NCBI GenBank assembly: GCA_012727955.1 | Contig: JAAYGB010000014.1 | Span: 1-64,000, forward strand | Length of the DNA stretch: 64,000 nucleotides | Source of the DNA: Bacillota bacterium | GTDB taxonomy: Bacteria; Bacillota; Limnochordia; DTU087; JAAYGB01 | Direction: 5' to 3' | Part shown: positions 56,755-64,000 of the stretch, piece after piece | Layout: each line of letters starts with the position of its first letter | Position numbering within the stretch: the stretch's first letter is position 1 | Translations under genes and position numbers: made by a program | Notes under the pieces: model-generated | The model's input: the letters and a program-made list of their open reading frames with translations, nothing else | Databases searched by the model: none | What the model was told of the DNA's origin: nothing

Positions 56755-57723
56755 ATGATCCGGGCTGCGGGATATGCTAAAATTAATCTATATCTAGAGG
56801 TTGTGGGGCTTTTGCCCGATGGCTATCATCGGCTGGAGTCGGTGATGCAGACCTTAGCCCTACACGATCTGGTGACCGTCGCCCCAGCGAAGGAGCTTAG
56901 TTTGGAGTGGAATTGGGCTGACCCAATCACTCAGGGAGCCACTTGGGCGGTGGGACCAGCCATGGATGATCTGGCGGTGGAGATTCCCACCGATGCTCGG
57001 AATTTGGCCTGGAAGGCCGCGGAGGCTCTGCGGGAATTTGCCGGGGTGAGTGCCGGGGCGCGAATTTCGATTAGCAAGGCCATTCCCGCGGCGGCAGGTT
57101 TGGCCGGCGGCAGCGCCGATGCCGCGGCGACTTTAGTGGCCTTGAATCAGCTGTGGCAGCTCCAGCTGCCCTTTTCCCAGCTGCTGGAGCTGGGGGCCAC
57201 CCTAGGCGCCGATGTCCCCTTCTGTCTGGCTGGGGGCTGTCAGCTTTGCACCCATCGAGGCGATCAGTTATCACCCCTTTCTGTTACCCCTGATTGGTAT
57301 GTTTTGCTGCTCAAACCGCCACTGACCTTGGCCACCAAGGCAGTGTATCAAACCCTAGATCAGATGTCCGAGACCCAAGGAGAGCTGCGGTCCGTAGAGC
57401 CGATGGTGGAGGCCTTGGCGCAAAGAAATCTGACCCAGACGGGGCAGACGGTGTTCAACCGGTTGGAGGCGGCTAGCTTTGCCCTGGCCCCGACTCTGAA
57501 GCAGTGGAAGGGAAAGCTAGGGGAGGCGGCCCGTCAGGCTGTGGAAGGAGAGGACTTTGCCCTGTTGATGTCCGGCAGTGGTCCAACCCTCTTTGCTCTT
57601 TTTCCCAACCAGGCACAGGCCCACAGGGCAGCAAGGTTGTTGGAGCCGGAGCTTGTCGGTGAACTGGCCGGCGGGCAGATCCTGGTCACCGGCCTTGGCC
57701 GTCGGGGGGCTGGGATCCTCTAG
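56755..57723 (+). CDS. ispE: 4-diphosphocytidyl-2-C-methyl-D-erythritol kinase
   Basis: GHMP kinase of the non-mevalonate isoprenoid pathway. The ATG at 56755 gives 322 aa; an upstream ATG at 56719 would add 12 residues. AKINLYLEVVG, the phosphate loop IPAAAGLAGGSADAAATL and GADVPFCLAGG are canonical, as is LMSGSGPTLFAL. The protein is longer than the usual 285-290 aa owing to an insertion near residue 55-80 (NWADPITQGATW, PAMDDLAV). Gene order veg...ispE matches Bacillus. Confidence 0.94.
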   Translation: MIRAAGYAKINLYLEVVGLLPDGYHRLESVMQTLALHDLVTVAPAKELSLEWNWADPITQGATWAVGPAMDDLAVEIPTDARNLAWKAAEALREFAGVSAGARISISKAIPAAAGLAGGSADAAATLVALNQLWQLQLPFSQLLELGATLGADVPFCLAGGCQLCTHRGDQLSPLSVTPDWYVLLLKPPLTLATKAVYQTLDQMSETQGELRSVEPMVEALAQRNLTQTGQTVFNRLEAASFALAPTLKQWKGKLGEAARQAVEGEDFALLMSGSGPTLFALFPNQAQAHRAARLLEPELVGELAGGQILVTGLGRRGAGIL

Positions 57724-57776
57724 GGAGAGGTTTTGGGTAGGTGATGGCCGGTATTAGTGACTGGAGGAGAATATCA

Positions 57777-58451
57777 GTGGGTAGACCCTTGGAACCGGTA
57801 CGCTTAGATGAGTATAGACCATTGCGGGAGATTGTCTTTGATACCTTGCGACAAGCTATTATCAGCGGTGACTTAGCCCCTGGGGAAAGGTTAATGGAGG
57901 TCCAGTTGGCCGAGGAGCTAGGAGTATCCCGCACTCCAGTACGGGAGGCCATTCGGCAGCTGGAGCAAGAGGGATTGGTGGAGCTAGTTCCTCGCAAGGG
58001 AGCCTACGTCACCGATATCTCTATGAGTGATTTGGCCGATGTCTTCGAGATTCGTTACGCCCTGGAGGGACTAGCTGCCCGGCTGGCTGCCGAAAGGGCC
58101 ACCGAGGAACAGATCCGGGAGCTGGAAGATCTGTTGGAGAAGATCGACGAGACAATAGAGGCCGGAGATTTCCGGCGGGTGGTGGAACTGGATACCCAGT
58201 TTCATGAGTTGTTGTACGCAGCCAGCGGTAATCAGCAGCTGCAGGGAATCTTAAGTCAGTTGCGAAAACAGGTTCATAGATTTCGGTTACAGTCTTTGGC
58301 AAAACCGGGGCGAATGGCAATCGCACTCAAAGAGCACCGTGCCATTGTCGACGCGGTGGCTCGTCGCGAGCTGCAAGCTGCCAAGGAGCGCTCCCAGGAG
58401 CATATCCAGAGTGCTGCCCAGGCCTATATGAAGGCCGGGGATTCTCGGTAG
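57777..58451 (+). CDS. GntR-family transcriptional regulator (FadR/FCD subfamily)
   Basis: The protein is 224 aa from the GTG at 57777, with GGAGGAG seven bases upstream; longer starts at 57741 and 57744 lack such a site. N-terminal winged helix (LREIVFDTLRQAIISG, LGVSRTPVREAIRQLEQEGL) and C-terminal FCD ligand domain (LADVFEIRYALEGLAARLAA, ELDTQFHELLYAASGN, EHRAIVDAVARRE). It occupies the place of purR in Bacillus. The ligand is unknown. Confidence 0.88.
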   Translation: MGRPLEPVRLDEYRPLREIVFDTLRQAIISGDLAPGERLMEVQLAEELGVSRTPVREAIRQLEQEGLVELVPRKGAYVTDISMSDLADVFEIRYALEGLAARLAAERATEEQIRELEDLLEKIDETIEAGDFRRVVELDTQFHELLYAASGNQQLQGILSQLRKQVHRFRLQSLAKPGRMAIALKEHRAIVDAVARRELQAAKERSQEHIQSAAQAYMKAGDSR

Positions 58452-58502
58452 CCACAACGAGGAGGCGTGGCCCCACAATTTCAAAGAGAGGGCCGTGAGC
58501 AG

Positions 58503-59318
58503 ATGAAGGTAGATGCGATTGTCTTGGCCGGGGCGAGAAACGATGGCCCATTAAAAACCCGATCCGCGGCGGAATATGAGGCGCTGATTGCAGTCAATGG
58601 CCGTCCTTTGGTGGACTATGTGGTCCAGGCATTGCTGGATTGCGGCCAGATTGACCGGATCATCATCGTTGGACCAAAGTCTTTACAGAAGCTGTATCGG
58701 GATCCTAAGATCCGGGTCAAGCTCCATCGAGAATCGATGGTAGAGAATGTAAAGGTGGGACTCACGGAAGTTTCGCCGGAGGCCAAGGTGTTGTTAGTGA
58801 CCGCGGATATTCCACTACTAACCGGGGAAGCCGTAACCGACTTTCTCCATCGGTGCCAAGCCCATGAGGCGGCAATTTACTATCCCATCGTTCGGAAAGA
58901 GAGCAATGAAGCCGCCTATCCCAACGTGGAGCGCACATACCTGAAGTTAAAGGACGGAGTCTTCACCGGTGGCAATCTGGCTCTGTTGGAGCCCAAGGTG
59001 ATCAGCCAGTGTTACCAACTGTTGGAGCGGGTCGTAGCCCTGCGTAAGCAGCCGGTGAAATTGGTGCGGATGTTGGGCCTTTCCTTTATCATTCGGTTAG
59101 CCTTTAATCGCTTGACGATAGCAGAGATTGAAAAGCGGGCAGAAAGAATTCTCGGGTTTACTGGAGTGGCGATTGAATCCCCCTTCCCGCAAATTGGCGT
59201 CGACGTTGATAAACCCAGCGATTTGGATTTGGTGACAAGGATTTTAGCGACGGAGGGGAACCAGCAGGGCGAAGTTGCAGAGTCGGCGGGATGTGAGGCG
59301 AAAATTCAGGAAGCCTAA
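58503..59318 (+). CDS. MobA-like NTP transferase domain protein
   Basis: The protein is 271 aa, ATG at 58503 with AGAGGG upstream. N-terminal nucleotidyltransferase fold: VDAIVLAGARNDG in place of the classic LAGGxGxRM, then TADIPLLTGEAV, which holds the metal Asp. It resembles the NTP_transf_3 proteins found beside glmU in some Clostridia. Substrate unknown; a sugar or molybdopterin nucleotide is possible. Downstream of the GntR gene by 51 bp. Confidence 0.75.
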   Translation: MKVDAIVLAGARNDGPLKTRSAAEYEALIAVNGRPLVDYVVQALLDCGQIDRIIIVGPKSLQKLYRDPKIRVKLHRESMVENVKVGLTEVSPEAKVLLVTADIPLLTGEAVTDFLHRCQAHEAAIYYPIVRKESNEAAYPNVERTYLKLKDGVFTGGNLALLEPKVISQCYQLLERVVALRKQPVKLVRMLGLSFIIRLAFNRLTIAEIEKRAERILGFTGVAIESPFPQIGVDVDKPSDLDLVTRILATEGNQQGEVAESAGCEAKIQEA

Positions 59319-59433
59319 AGCTCTATGACCACTACCTTGGCTTTTATTCCCAGTCTAGGCGGAGACTGCAGCGGAGATATTACTACTGCATGGCAACATT
59401 GCAGTTTTAGACTGCAGTACTTTGGCAGTATCT

Positions 59434-59508
59434 TGGGGTGTAGCCAAGGGGTAAGGCACAGGACTTTGACTCCTGCATTCCCTGGTTCGAATCCAGGCAC
59501 CCCAGCCA
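59434..59508 (+). tRNA. tRNA-Gln (anticodon UUG)
   Basis: The 75-nt gene folds as a standard cloverleaf: acceptor TGGGGTG with CACCCCA, anticodon stem CAGGA/TCCTG around loop CTTTGAC, which gives anticodon TTG (glutamine), and T-arm GGTTCGAATCC. CCA is encoded (59506-59508). Confidence 0.97.
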
Positions 59509-59528
59509 AGATTTGGGGGGTACTGGTC

Positions 59529-59768
59529 ATGACAGAAGGTAATCAACGGGTAGAATCCCGCCAGGCCAGTTTGCGCCGGGCTTTGTCTCAACTGGATCGT
59601 TATAAGCAGGAGATTGGCACCATTGGCTCCGTCGATGGGGTCCCCACCATGGATAACCGGCGGTGTGGGATGGTTGATGGCGGAAGCGCCCGGGCCTGTA
59701 TTGCCGCTGCCGAAGCGGAAATTGCCGCGGAAGAGAAGCAGCGGGAAGAGATCCTAAAGTCCCGGTAG
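59529..59768 (+). CDS. Small protein of unknown function downstream of tRNA-Gln
   Basis: The protein is 79 aa, ATG at 59529 with GGGGGG eight bases upstream; the longer frame that runs back through the tRNA is rejected. N-terminal MTEGNQRVESRQASLRRALS and C-terminal AAAEAEIAAEEKQREEILKS are helical and charged; the middle has VPTMDNRRCGMVDGGSARAC with two cysteines. No family recognised. It begins 20 bases after the tRNA CCA and is followed by a terminator, so it may share the tRNA transcript. Confidence 0.55.
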   Translation: MTEGNQRVESRQASLRRALSQLDRYKQEIGTIGSVDGVPTMDNRRCGMVDGGSARACIAAAEAEIAAEEKQREEILKSR

Positions 59769-59803
59769 GGTGGCATTGATGTATAGCAAACCGCGGTGAG
59801 GTA

Positions 59804-59829
59804 AAGCCTGCCAATAGGTGGGCTTTTTT
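59804..59829 (+). terminator. Terminator before glmU
   Basis: AAGCCTGCC (59804-59812) pairs with GGTGGGCTT (59817-59825; two G-U pairs), then TTTTT. Confidence 0.8.
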
Positions 59830-59932
59830 CATTTTTCTTTTGCATTGGGAACAATACTTATAGGGAAGGACTTATGGCAGTCTTTGCCGAAGTGCTGAGC
59901 CGAAAGCACATCAAGGGAAGAAGGGATAGAAC

Positions 59933-61306
59933 ATGGAGAAGGCCGCAGTTGTCCTAGCTGCGGGTCACGGAACGCGGATGCGTTCAAATAAGGCCAAGGT
60001 GCTCCACGAAATTTGGGGCAAGCCGATGATTGCCCACGTCGTTGAGACCTACTTGGCGGCCGGCATCGACCGGATCATCGTAGTGGTGGGACATCAGGGG
60101 GCCGAAGTAGAAAAGTTTCTGCAAGATTACGCAGCGGTAGAAGTTGTCTGGCAACGGGAGCAGTTGGGAACGGGACATGCGGTCATGCAGGCCCGGCAGG
60201 CCTTGGCCGATGGGTCTGGTCCGGTCTTGGTGGGTTACGGAGATTCTCCCTTGTATCGTCCCGAGACATTGGCAAAACTCTTTGAGCAGCATGAAGCCGA
60301 GGGTGCAGCTTGTACCTGCCTGTCGGCTATTTATCGCGATCCCACGGGCTATGGTCGGATTGTTCGAGACGAAGAGGGGAATTTTGCCGCCATCGTTGAG
60401 GAAAAGGATGCCGACCCGGAACAGAAGAAGATCTGCGAGATTAATACCGGAGTCGGCGTCTACCAACGGGAAGCCCTCTTTGCCTGTCTGGAGGAAGTGA
60501 ACAACGACAATGCCCAGGGAGAGTACTATCTGACCGATGTGCCGGCGATTTTGCGCCAGAAGGGTCAAAGGGTTGCCTTGGTGGTTTGCCCCGATCCCGA
60601 AGAAACTTTGGGGATCAATACAAAGGTGCAGCTGGCGGAAGCCGCGGCAGTAATGCGGACCCGGGTCTTAGAAGAGTTGATGCTGGCGGGAGTTTCTATC
60701 ATTGATCCGGCAACAACCTATATTGACGCCGATGTCAAGATTGCACCGGATACGGTAATCTATCCCTTTACGATAATACAAGGTAAGACCAGGATCGATG
60801 AATCCGCGATCATCGGTCCCCATACTCGCATTGTGGATTGTGAGATTGGTGCCGGAGCTGAGATTGTTCAATCTACTCTCCTGGAGTCCAAGGTGGGCCG
60901 AGAGACTACCGTTGGCCCCTATGCTTACCTGCGGCCCAACAGCGTGATTGGAGACCACGTTCGCATCGGTGACTTTGTTGAGATTAAGAACAGTAACGTT
61001 GCCGACTATGCCAAGATCCCCCATCTGAGCTACGTGGGAGATGCCGATGTAGGTGTCAACGCCAATGTGGGTGCCGGGACCATTACCTGTAACTTTGATG
61101 GTGAAAGAAAACACAGGACTGTAATCGCGGACAATGCCTTTATCGGCAGTAACTCTAATTTGGTGGCACCGGTATCCATTGGTGAAGGTGCCTATATTGC
61201 TGCCGGCTCCACGATCACCAAGGACGTGCCTGCCAAGGCTTTGGGTATTGGGCGATCGCGACAGTCGGTGCGAGAAGGCTGGGTAGAAAGTCGTAAGAAA
61301 AAATAA
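59933..61306 (+). CDS. glmU: Bifunctional UDP-N-acetylglucosamine pyrophosphorylase/glucosamine-1-phosphate N-acetyltransferase
   Basis: Makes UDP-GlcNAc for peptidoglycan. The protein is 457 aa, ATG at 59933. The N-terminal transferase has VVLAAGHGTRMRSNKAKVLHE, and GYGDSPLY with the metal Asp. The C-terminal left-handed beta-helix covers about 250-440, with the acetyltransferase His in HLSYVGDADVG and IGSNSNLVAPV. First of glmU-prs-rplY-pth. Confidence 0.96.
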   Translation: MEKAAVVLAAGHGTRMRSNKAKVLHEIWGKPMIAHVVETYLAAGIDRIIVVVGHQGAEVEKFLQDYAAVEVVWQREQLGTGHAVMQARQALADGSGPVLVGYGDSPLYRPETLAKLFEQHEAEGAACTCLSAIYRDPTGYGRIVRDEEGNFAAIVEEKDADPEQKKICEINTGVGVYQREALFACLEEVNNDNAQGEYYLTDVPAILRQKGQRVALVVCPDPEETLGINTKVQLAEAAAVMRTRVLEELMLAGVSIIDPATTYIDADVKIAPDTVIYPFTIIQGKTRIDESAIIGPHTRIVDCEIGAGAEIVQSTLLESKVGRETTVGPYAYLRPNSVIGDHVRIGDFVEIKNSNVADYAKIPHLSYVGDADVGVNANVGAGTITCNFDGERKHRTVIADNAFIGSNSNLVAPVSIGEGAYIAAGSTITKDVPAKALGIGRSRQSVREGWVESRKKK

Positions 61307-61355
61307 AGTTTACTTAAGTACTGACTGGATCATAATTGAATAGGAAGTGACACCC

Positions 61356-62306
61356 GTGTTAATTGAACAGAATCGGAGGTTAAAGATCTTTTCCGGAACA
61401 GCCAATCCGGAATTGGCCCGAGACATCGCCAAGTTTTTGGGGACTAGTTTAGGGGATTGCGAAGTTAAGCGCTTCAAAGACGGTGAGATCAGCGTCCGCA
61501 TCAAGGAAACTGTCCGGGGTGCCCACGTTTTTATCGTGCAGCCCACCAGTAATCCCGCGGATACTAACTTAATGGAACTGTTGATCATGATCGATGCCAT
61601 GCGCCGGGCGTCGGCCCGGGAAGTGGCGGCGGTGGTTCCCTACTACGGATATGCCCGTCAGGATCGAAAGACCCAGCCTCGGGATCCCGTGACTGCCAAG
61701 CTGGTAGCCAACATGATCACCACCGCGGGAGCTGACCGGGTATTGACCATGGACCTGCATGCCGGTCAGATTCAGGGCTTCTTTGATATCCCCAGCGATA
61801 ACCTTCGAGCGATGCCCATTCTAGCCGAATATTTCGCCGCCAAGAATTTCGAAGACGTGGTTGTTGTCTCCCCGGACGTTGGCGGAGTATCCCGGGCTCG
61901 AGAGTTTGCCAATCACCTAAGCTGTGGTCTGGCCATTGTGGACAAGAGACGTCCAGAGCCCAACGTGTCGGAAGTGATGAACGTTATTGGTGACATCGAG
62001 GGCAAAGTGGCTATCCTGGTCGATGACATCATCGATACCGCCGGGACCATTGTCCAGGCCGCTGAAGCCTTGGCCCAGCGGGGAGCCAAGGCCGTTTATG
62101 CCTGCTGTTCCCACCCAGTATTGTCGCCGCCGGCGGTGGAGCGGATCGCTAACTCCTGCTTGACGGAAGTGGTTGTCACCAACAGCATTCAGCTGCCCGA
62201 GGAGAAGCAAATTGACAAGATTAAAGTCCTGTCGGTAGCTCCCTTGTTTAGTGAAGCCATCCGACGGATTTACGAAGAGCTATCGGTGAGCAAGCTCTTT
62301 GATTAG
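61356..62306 (+). CDS. prs: Ribose-phosphate pyrophosphokinase (PRPP synthetase)
   Basis: Makes PRPP from ribose 5-phosphate and ATP. The GTG at 61356 gives 316 aa and is spaced eight bases from AGGAAG; a GTG at 61347 is too close to it. Motifs: [35 protein letters not shown] and the PRPP loop [15 protein letters not shown]. Between glmU and ctc as in Bacillus. Confidence 0.97.
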   Translation: MLIEQNRRLKIFSGTANPELARDIAKFLGTSLGDCEVKRFKDGEISVRIKETVRGAHVFIVQPTSNPADTNLMELLIMIDAMRRASAREVAAVVPYYGYARQDRKTQPRDPVTAKLVANMITTAGADRVLTMDLHAGQIQGFFDIPSDNLRAMPILAEYFAAKNFEDVVVVSPDVGGVSRAREFANHLSCGLAIVDKRRPEPNVSEVMNVIGDIEGKVAILVDDIIDTAGTIVQAAEALAQRGAKAVYACCSHPVLSPPAVERIANSCLTEVVVTNSIQLPEEKQIDKIKVLSVAPLFSEAIRRIYEELSVSKLFD

Positions 62307-62350
62307 CTGCCGGCGTTTCCCCCTTTGTGACGGTGCGAAGGAGCGGGAAA

Positions 62351-62380
62351 TTGGCTATTTATCCAAATAAGTGATATACT
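62351..62380 (+). promoter_or_regulatory. Possible sigma-A promoter for rplY-pth
   Basis: TTGGCT (62351-62356), 18-bp spacer, TATACT (62375-62380), about 55 bases before the rplY start. Confidence 0.5.
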
Positions 62381-62435
62381 TCAATTTATGGCGAGTGACC
62401 AAGCCGAAAGTTCTAACTGTAAAGGGGGTTCGCTT

Positions 62436-63062
62436 ATGGCTAATATCACGTTAGCAGTGGAGCGAAGGGAAGACTTAGGTAAGGGTGCAGCTCGCAAGTT
62501 GCGCCGTTCTGGTTACATTCCTGGTGTTGTCTATGGTCCGGGTAAGGACACGGTGGCTGTACAAACCCCGACCAGGGAGTTTGTCCGTGTGTACCAAGAA
62601 GCAGGACATACTAACCTGGTTGATCTGGATTTCTCCGGGGAAACTAAGACCGTGTTGATCAAGCTTGTGGATCGGGACCCAGTGAGAGACGATCTGGTCC
62701 ATGTAGATTTCCACGAAGTACGCCTGGACGAGGTAATTGCCACTGTGGTTCCCGTGGTCATCACCGGCGAAGATGCCCGGGCCAGCGACGGCGGAATTGT
62801 TACCCAAGTTCTCTTTGAACTTGAGGTCAAGTCCTTGCCCACCAACATTCCGGAGTCCATCCCGGTAGACGTTTCCGGCCTGACCGTTGGGGATGCCATT
62901 TCCGTTGGCGATTTGACGCTGCCGGAAGGTGTGGAAACCGATGTCGATCCAGCGGAGGCTGTAGTCTCTGTGGTTCTGCCTGCTGCTGAGCCTGCAGAGG
63001 ACGAGGATGAGGCCACGGAACCGGAGCTAGTCGGTGAAGAGGACGGCGGGGACGAGGAGTAG
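62436..63062 (+). CDS. rplY: 50S ribosomal protein L25/general stress protein Ctc
   Basis: The protein is 208 aa from the ATG at 62436 (AAAGGGGG seven bases upstream). N-terminal L25 domain binding 5S rRNA (VERREDLGKGAARKLRRSG, YIPGVVYG), then the Ctc C-terminal beta domain, and an acidic tail (EDEDEATEPELVGEEDGGD). In Bacillus Ctc is stress-induced. It precedes pth by seven bases. Confidence 0.95.
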   Translation: MANITLAVERREDLGKGAARKLRRSGYIPGVVYGPGKDTVAVQTPTREFVRVYQEAGHTNLVDLDFSGETKTVLIKLVDRDPVRDDLVHVDFHEVRLDEVIATVVPVVITGEDARASDGGIVTQVLFELEVKSLPTNIPESIPVDVSGLTVGDAISVGDLTLPEGVETDVDPAEAVVSVVLPAAEPAEDEDEATEPELVGEEDGGDEE

Positions 63063-63069
63063 TTGAGTC

Positions 63070-63645
63070 ATGAAATTGGTTGTGGGCCTGGGTAATCCCG
63101 GGCTCAAGTATGCTCAGACACGGCACAACTTTGGTTTCATGGTCATAGAGGAACTAGTCCGGCGGCATGGGGTTACTCTCACCGCCGGCTCTTTTTCCGC
63201 GCTCAGCGGTAGTGTTAGAATTAACGGGGAAAAGGTAATCTTATTAATGCCCCAGACTTTTATGAACAACAGCGGTAGAGCGGTAGGGCCCGCGGCTAAT
63301 TATTACCGGATTGCACCGGAGGACATCTTAGTTATCTACGATGACCTGGATCTGGCTTTAGGTGAGGTGCGACTGCGGGCCAAGGGCAGTGCCGGTGGGC
63401 ACAATGGGATGAAATCCATCATTGCTGCCCTGGGCACCCAGGAATTTGCCCGTCTGCGTTTGGGAATCGACCGTCCCACGCACAGCGAGGAAGTGATCAA
63501 TTACGTCTTAAGCAATTTTCCCAAGGCAGATCAACCCCTCGTTGAAGAAGTGATTACCACCGCTGCCGATGCCGCTGAGCTGTGGATCACCGATGGAGTC
63601 ACCGTCGCGATGAGCAAGTTCAACGGCATCGTGGGAAAACCGTAA
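63070..63645 (+). CDS. pth: Peptidyl-tRNA hydrolase
   Basis: Releases tRNA from stalled peptidyl-tRNA. The protein is 191 aa, with catalytic His in RHNFGFM, VVGLGNPGLKYAQT at the start, QTFMNNSGRAV and YDDLDLALGEVRLRAKGSAGGHNGMKS. ATG at 63070; ribosome site GAGGAG in the end of rplY. Confidence 0.96.
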   Translation: MKLVVGLGNPGLKYAQTRHNFGFMVIEELVRRHGVTLTAGSFSALSGSVRINGEKVILLMPQTFMNNSGRAVGPAANYYRIAPEDILVIYDDLDLALGEVRLRAKGSAGGHNGMKSIIAALGTQEFARLRLGIDRPTHSEEVINYVLSNFPKADQPLVEEVITTAADAAELWITDGVTVAMSKFNGIVGKP

Positions 63646-63668
63646 GAGAACAGAAATTGATGGGCACG

Positions 63669-63695
63669 GGGCTTTTCTTGTAAAAGCCCTGTTTT
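63669..63695 (+). terminator. Terminator after pth
   Basis: GGGCTTTT (63669-63676), CTTGT, AAAAGCCC (63682-63689), TGTTTT. Confidence 0.8.
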
Positions 63696-63718
63696 GCCAT
63701 GTTCCAGGGGGTTACGTT

Positions 63719-64000
63719 TTGGCTTTGCATGGACTGATCGATTTAATACAAACCACCGATGAGTTTTCTTACCTGGTAGGAGGATTGCGTCGGGGACATA
63801 GAGAGCAATTGGTGGTGGGGGCCAGCGGCTCCTACAAACCGGCTTTGATGGCGGGATTGCATACTGTAGTCAACGAGCTGCAGCGCCCCTTGCTGGTGAT
63901 TACCTATTCGCCCCTCCAGGCAGAACGGCTTTGGCAGGAGTTATCCAGCCTGGCACCGGACACCGAGGTTCTGCTCTATCCCGCCAATGAAGTCTACCCC
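63719..64000 (+). CDS. mfd: Transcription-repair coupling factor, N-terminal fragment (cut by window edge)
   Basis: The first 94 codons of mfd, from TTG at 63719 with CAGGGGG seven bases upstream. The sequence (LVVGASGSYKPALMAGL, LLVITYSPLQAERLWQELS, VLLYPANEVYP) matches the UvrB-homology module at the start of Mfd, which frees stalled RNA polymerase and recruits UvrA. It follows pth as in most Firmicutes; the fin gene found between them in Bacillus is absent. The rest lies beyond the window. Confidence 0.88.
   Translation, partial: MALHGLIDLIQTTDEFSYLVGGLRRGHREQLVVGASGSYKPALMAGLHTVVNELQRPLLVITYSPLQAERLWQELSSLAPDTEVLLYPANEVYP

Noticed and set aside
59325-59528. Longer version of the 79-aa gene reading through tRNA-Gln
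   Set aside because: It would translate the whole tRNA gene. An ATG with a well spaced GGGGGG occurs just after the tRNA.

Overview
The window is the replication-origin region of a bacterial chromosome. It looks like an endospore-forming member of the Firmicutes (Bacillota) of medium GC content. Gene order supports this: gyrA-gyrB-recF-yaaA-dnaN-dnaA run leftwards, and rpmH-rnpA-yidD-yidC-jag-mnmE-mnmG-rsmG-noc-parA-parB run rightwards from oriC, as in Bacillus and Clostridia. Sporulation-linked genes support spore formation (yyaC, lonC, a YabE-like 3D protein, veg, a DUF3794-LysM protein, dacF). The species cannot be named from the sequence alone; a deep-branching Clostridia or Limnochordia-like lineage is a guess. 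GTG and TTG starts are frequent and one CTG start is likely.

Layout. 1-125: tail of an IS30-type insertion sequence. 325-10333 (minus strand): gyrA, a Gfo/Idh/MocA oxidoreductase inserted between gyrA and gyrB, then gyrB, recF, yaaA, dnaN and dnaA. oriC is bipartite. One DnaA-box cluster with a DnaA-trio element lies between dnaN and dnaA (8640-8890), and a second cluster lies upstream of dnaA (10478-10677). 10796-21750 (plus): ribosomal protein, RNase P, membrane insertion, tRNA modification and chromosome partition genes, with two tandem mnmG paralogues. Three parS sites lie at 21782-22067. 22087-25966: yyaC, a YkvI-like membrane protein, a tail-anchored TPR protein and a VanW/G5 protein. 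26360-30771: glycine cleavage operon gcvT-H-PA-PB. 30948-43275: PrsA-like foldase, DUF951-ychF, rpsF-ssb-rpsR, MazG-like, yybS, rplI, lonC, an unrecognised two-gene minus-strand operon, ddl, a DnaD-like loader, dnaB and a small CTG-start gene.

43395-53102: cell-envelope and spore genes: a YabE-like protein, ksgA overlapping a ykuK-like gene, an amidase-like protein without its catalytic residues, veg, a GH18-like protein without its catalytic residues, a DUF3794-LysM protein, a Myb-like coiled-coil protein and a DacF-like carboxypeptidase. 53127-56662: cyanophycinase and cyanophycin synthetase. 56755-64000: ispE, a GntR regulator, a nucleotidyltransferase, tRNA-Gln(UUG), a small unknown gene, glmU, prs, rplY/ctc, pth and the start of mfd.

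The genes form the usual origin-proximal housekeeping set: initiation (dnaA, dnaN, dnaB, DnaD-like), supercoiling (gyrase), segregation (parABS, noc), translation, envelope synthesis (glmU, ddl, dacF) and sporulation. The most unusual points are the tandem mnmG pair with different motif changes in each copy, the two neighbouring enzyme-like proteins that have lost catalytic residues and have no signal peptide, the DnaA-trio orientation, and the unknown 254-aa/73-aa operon. No CRISPR array, rRNA operon, prophage or defence system is visible.
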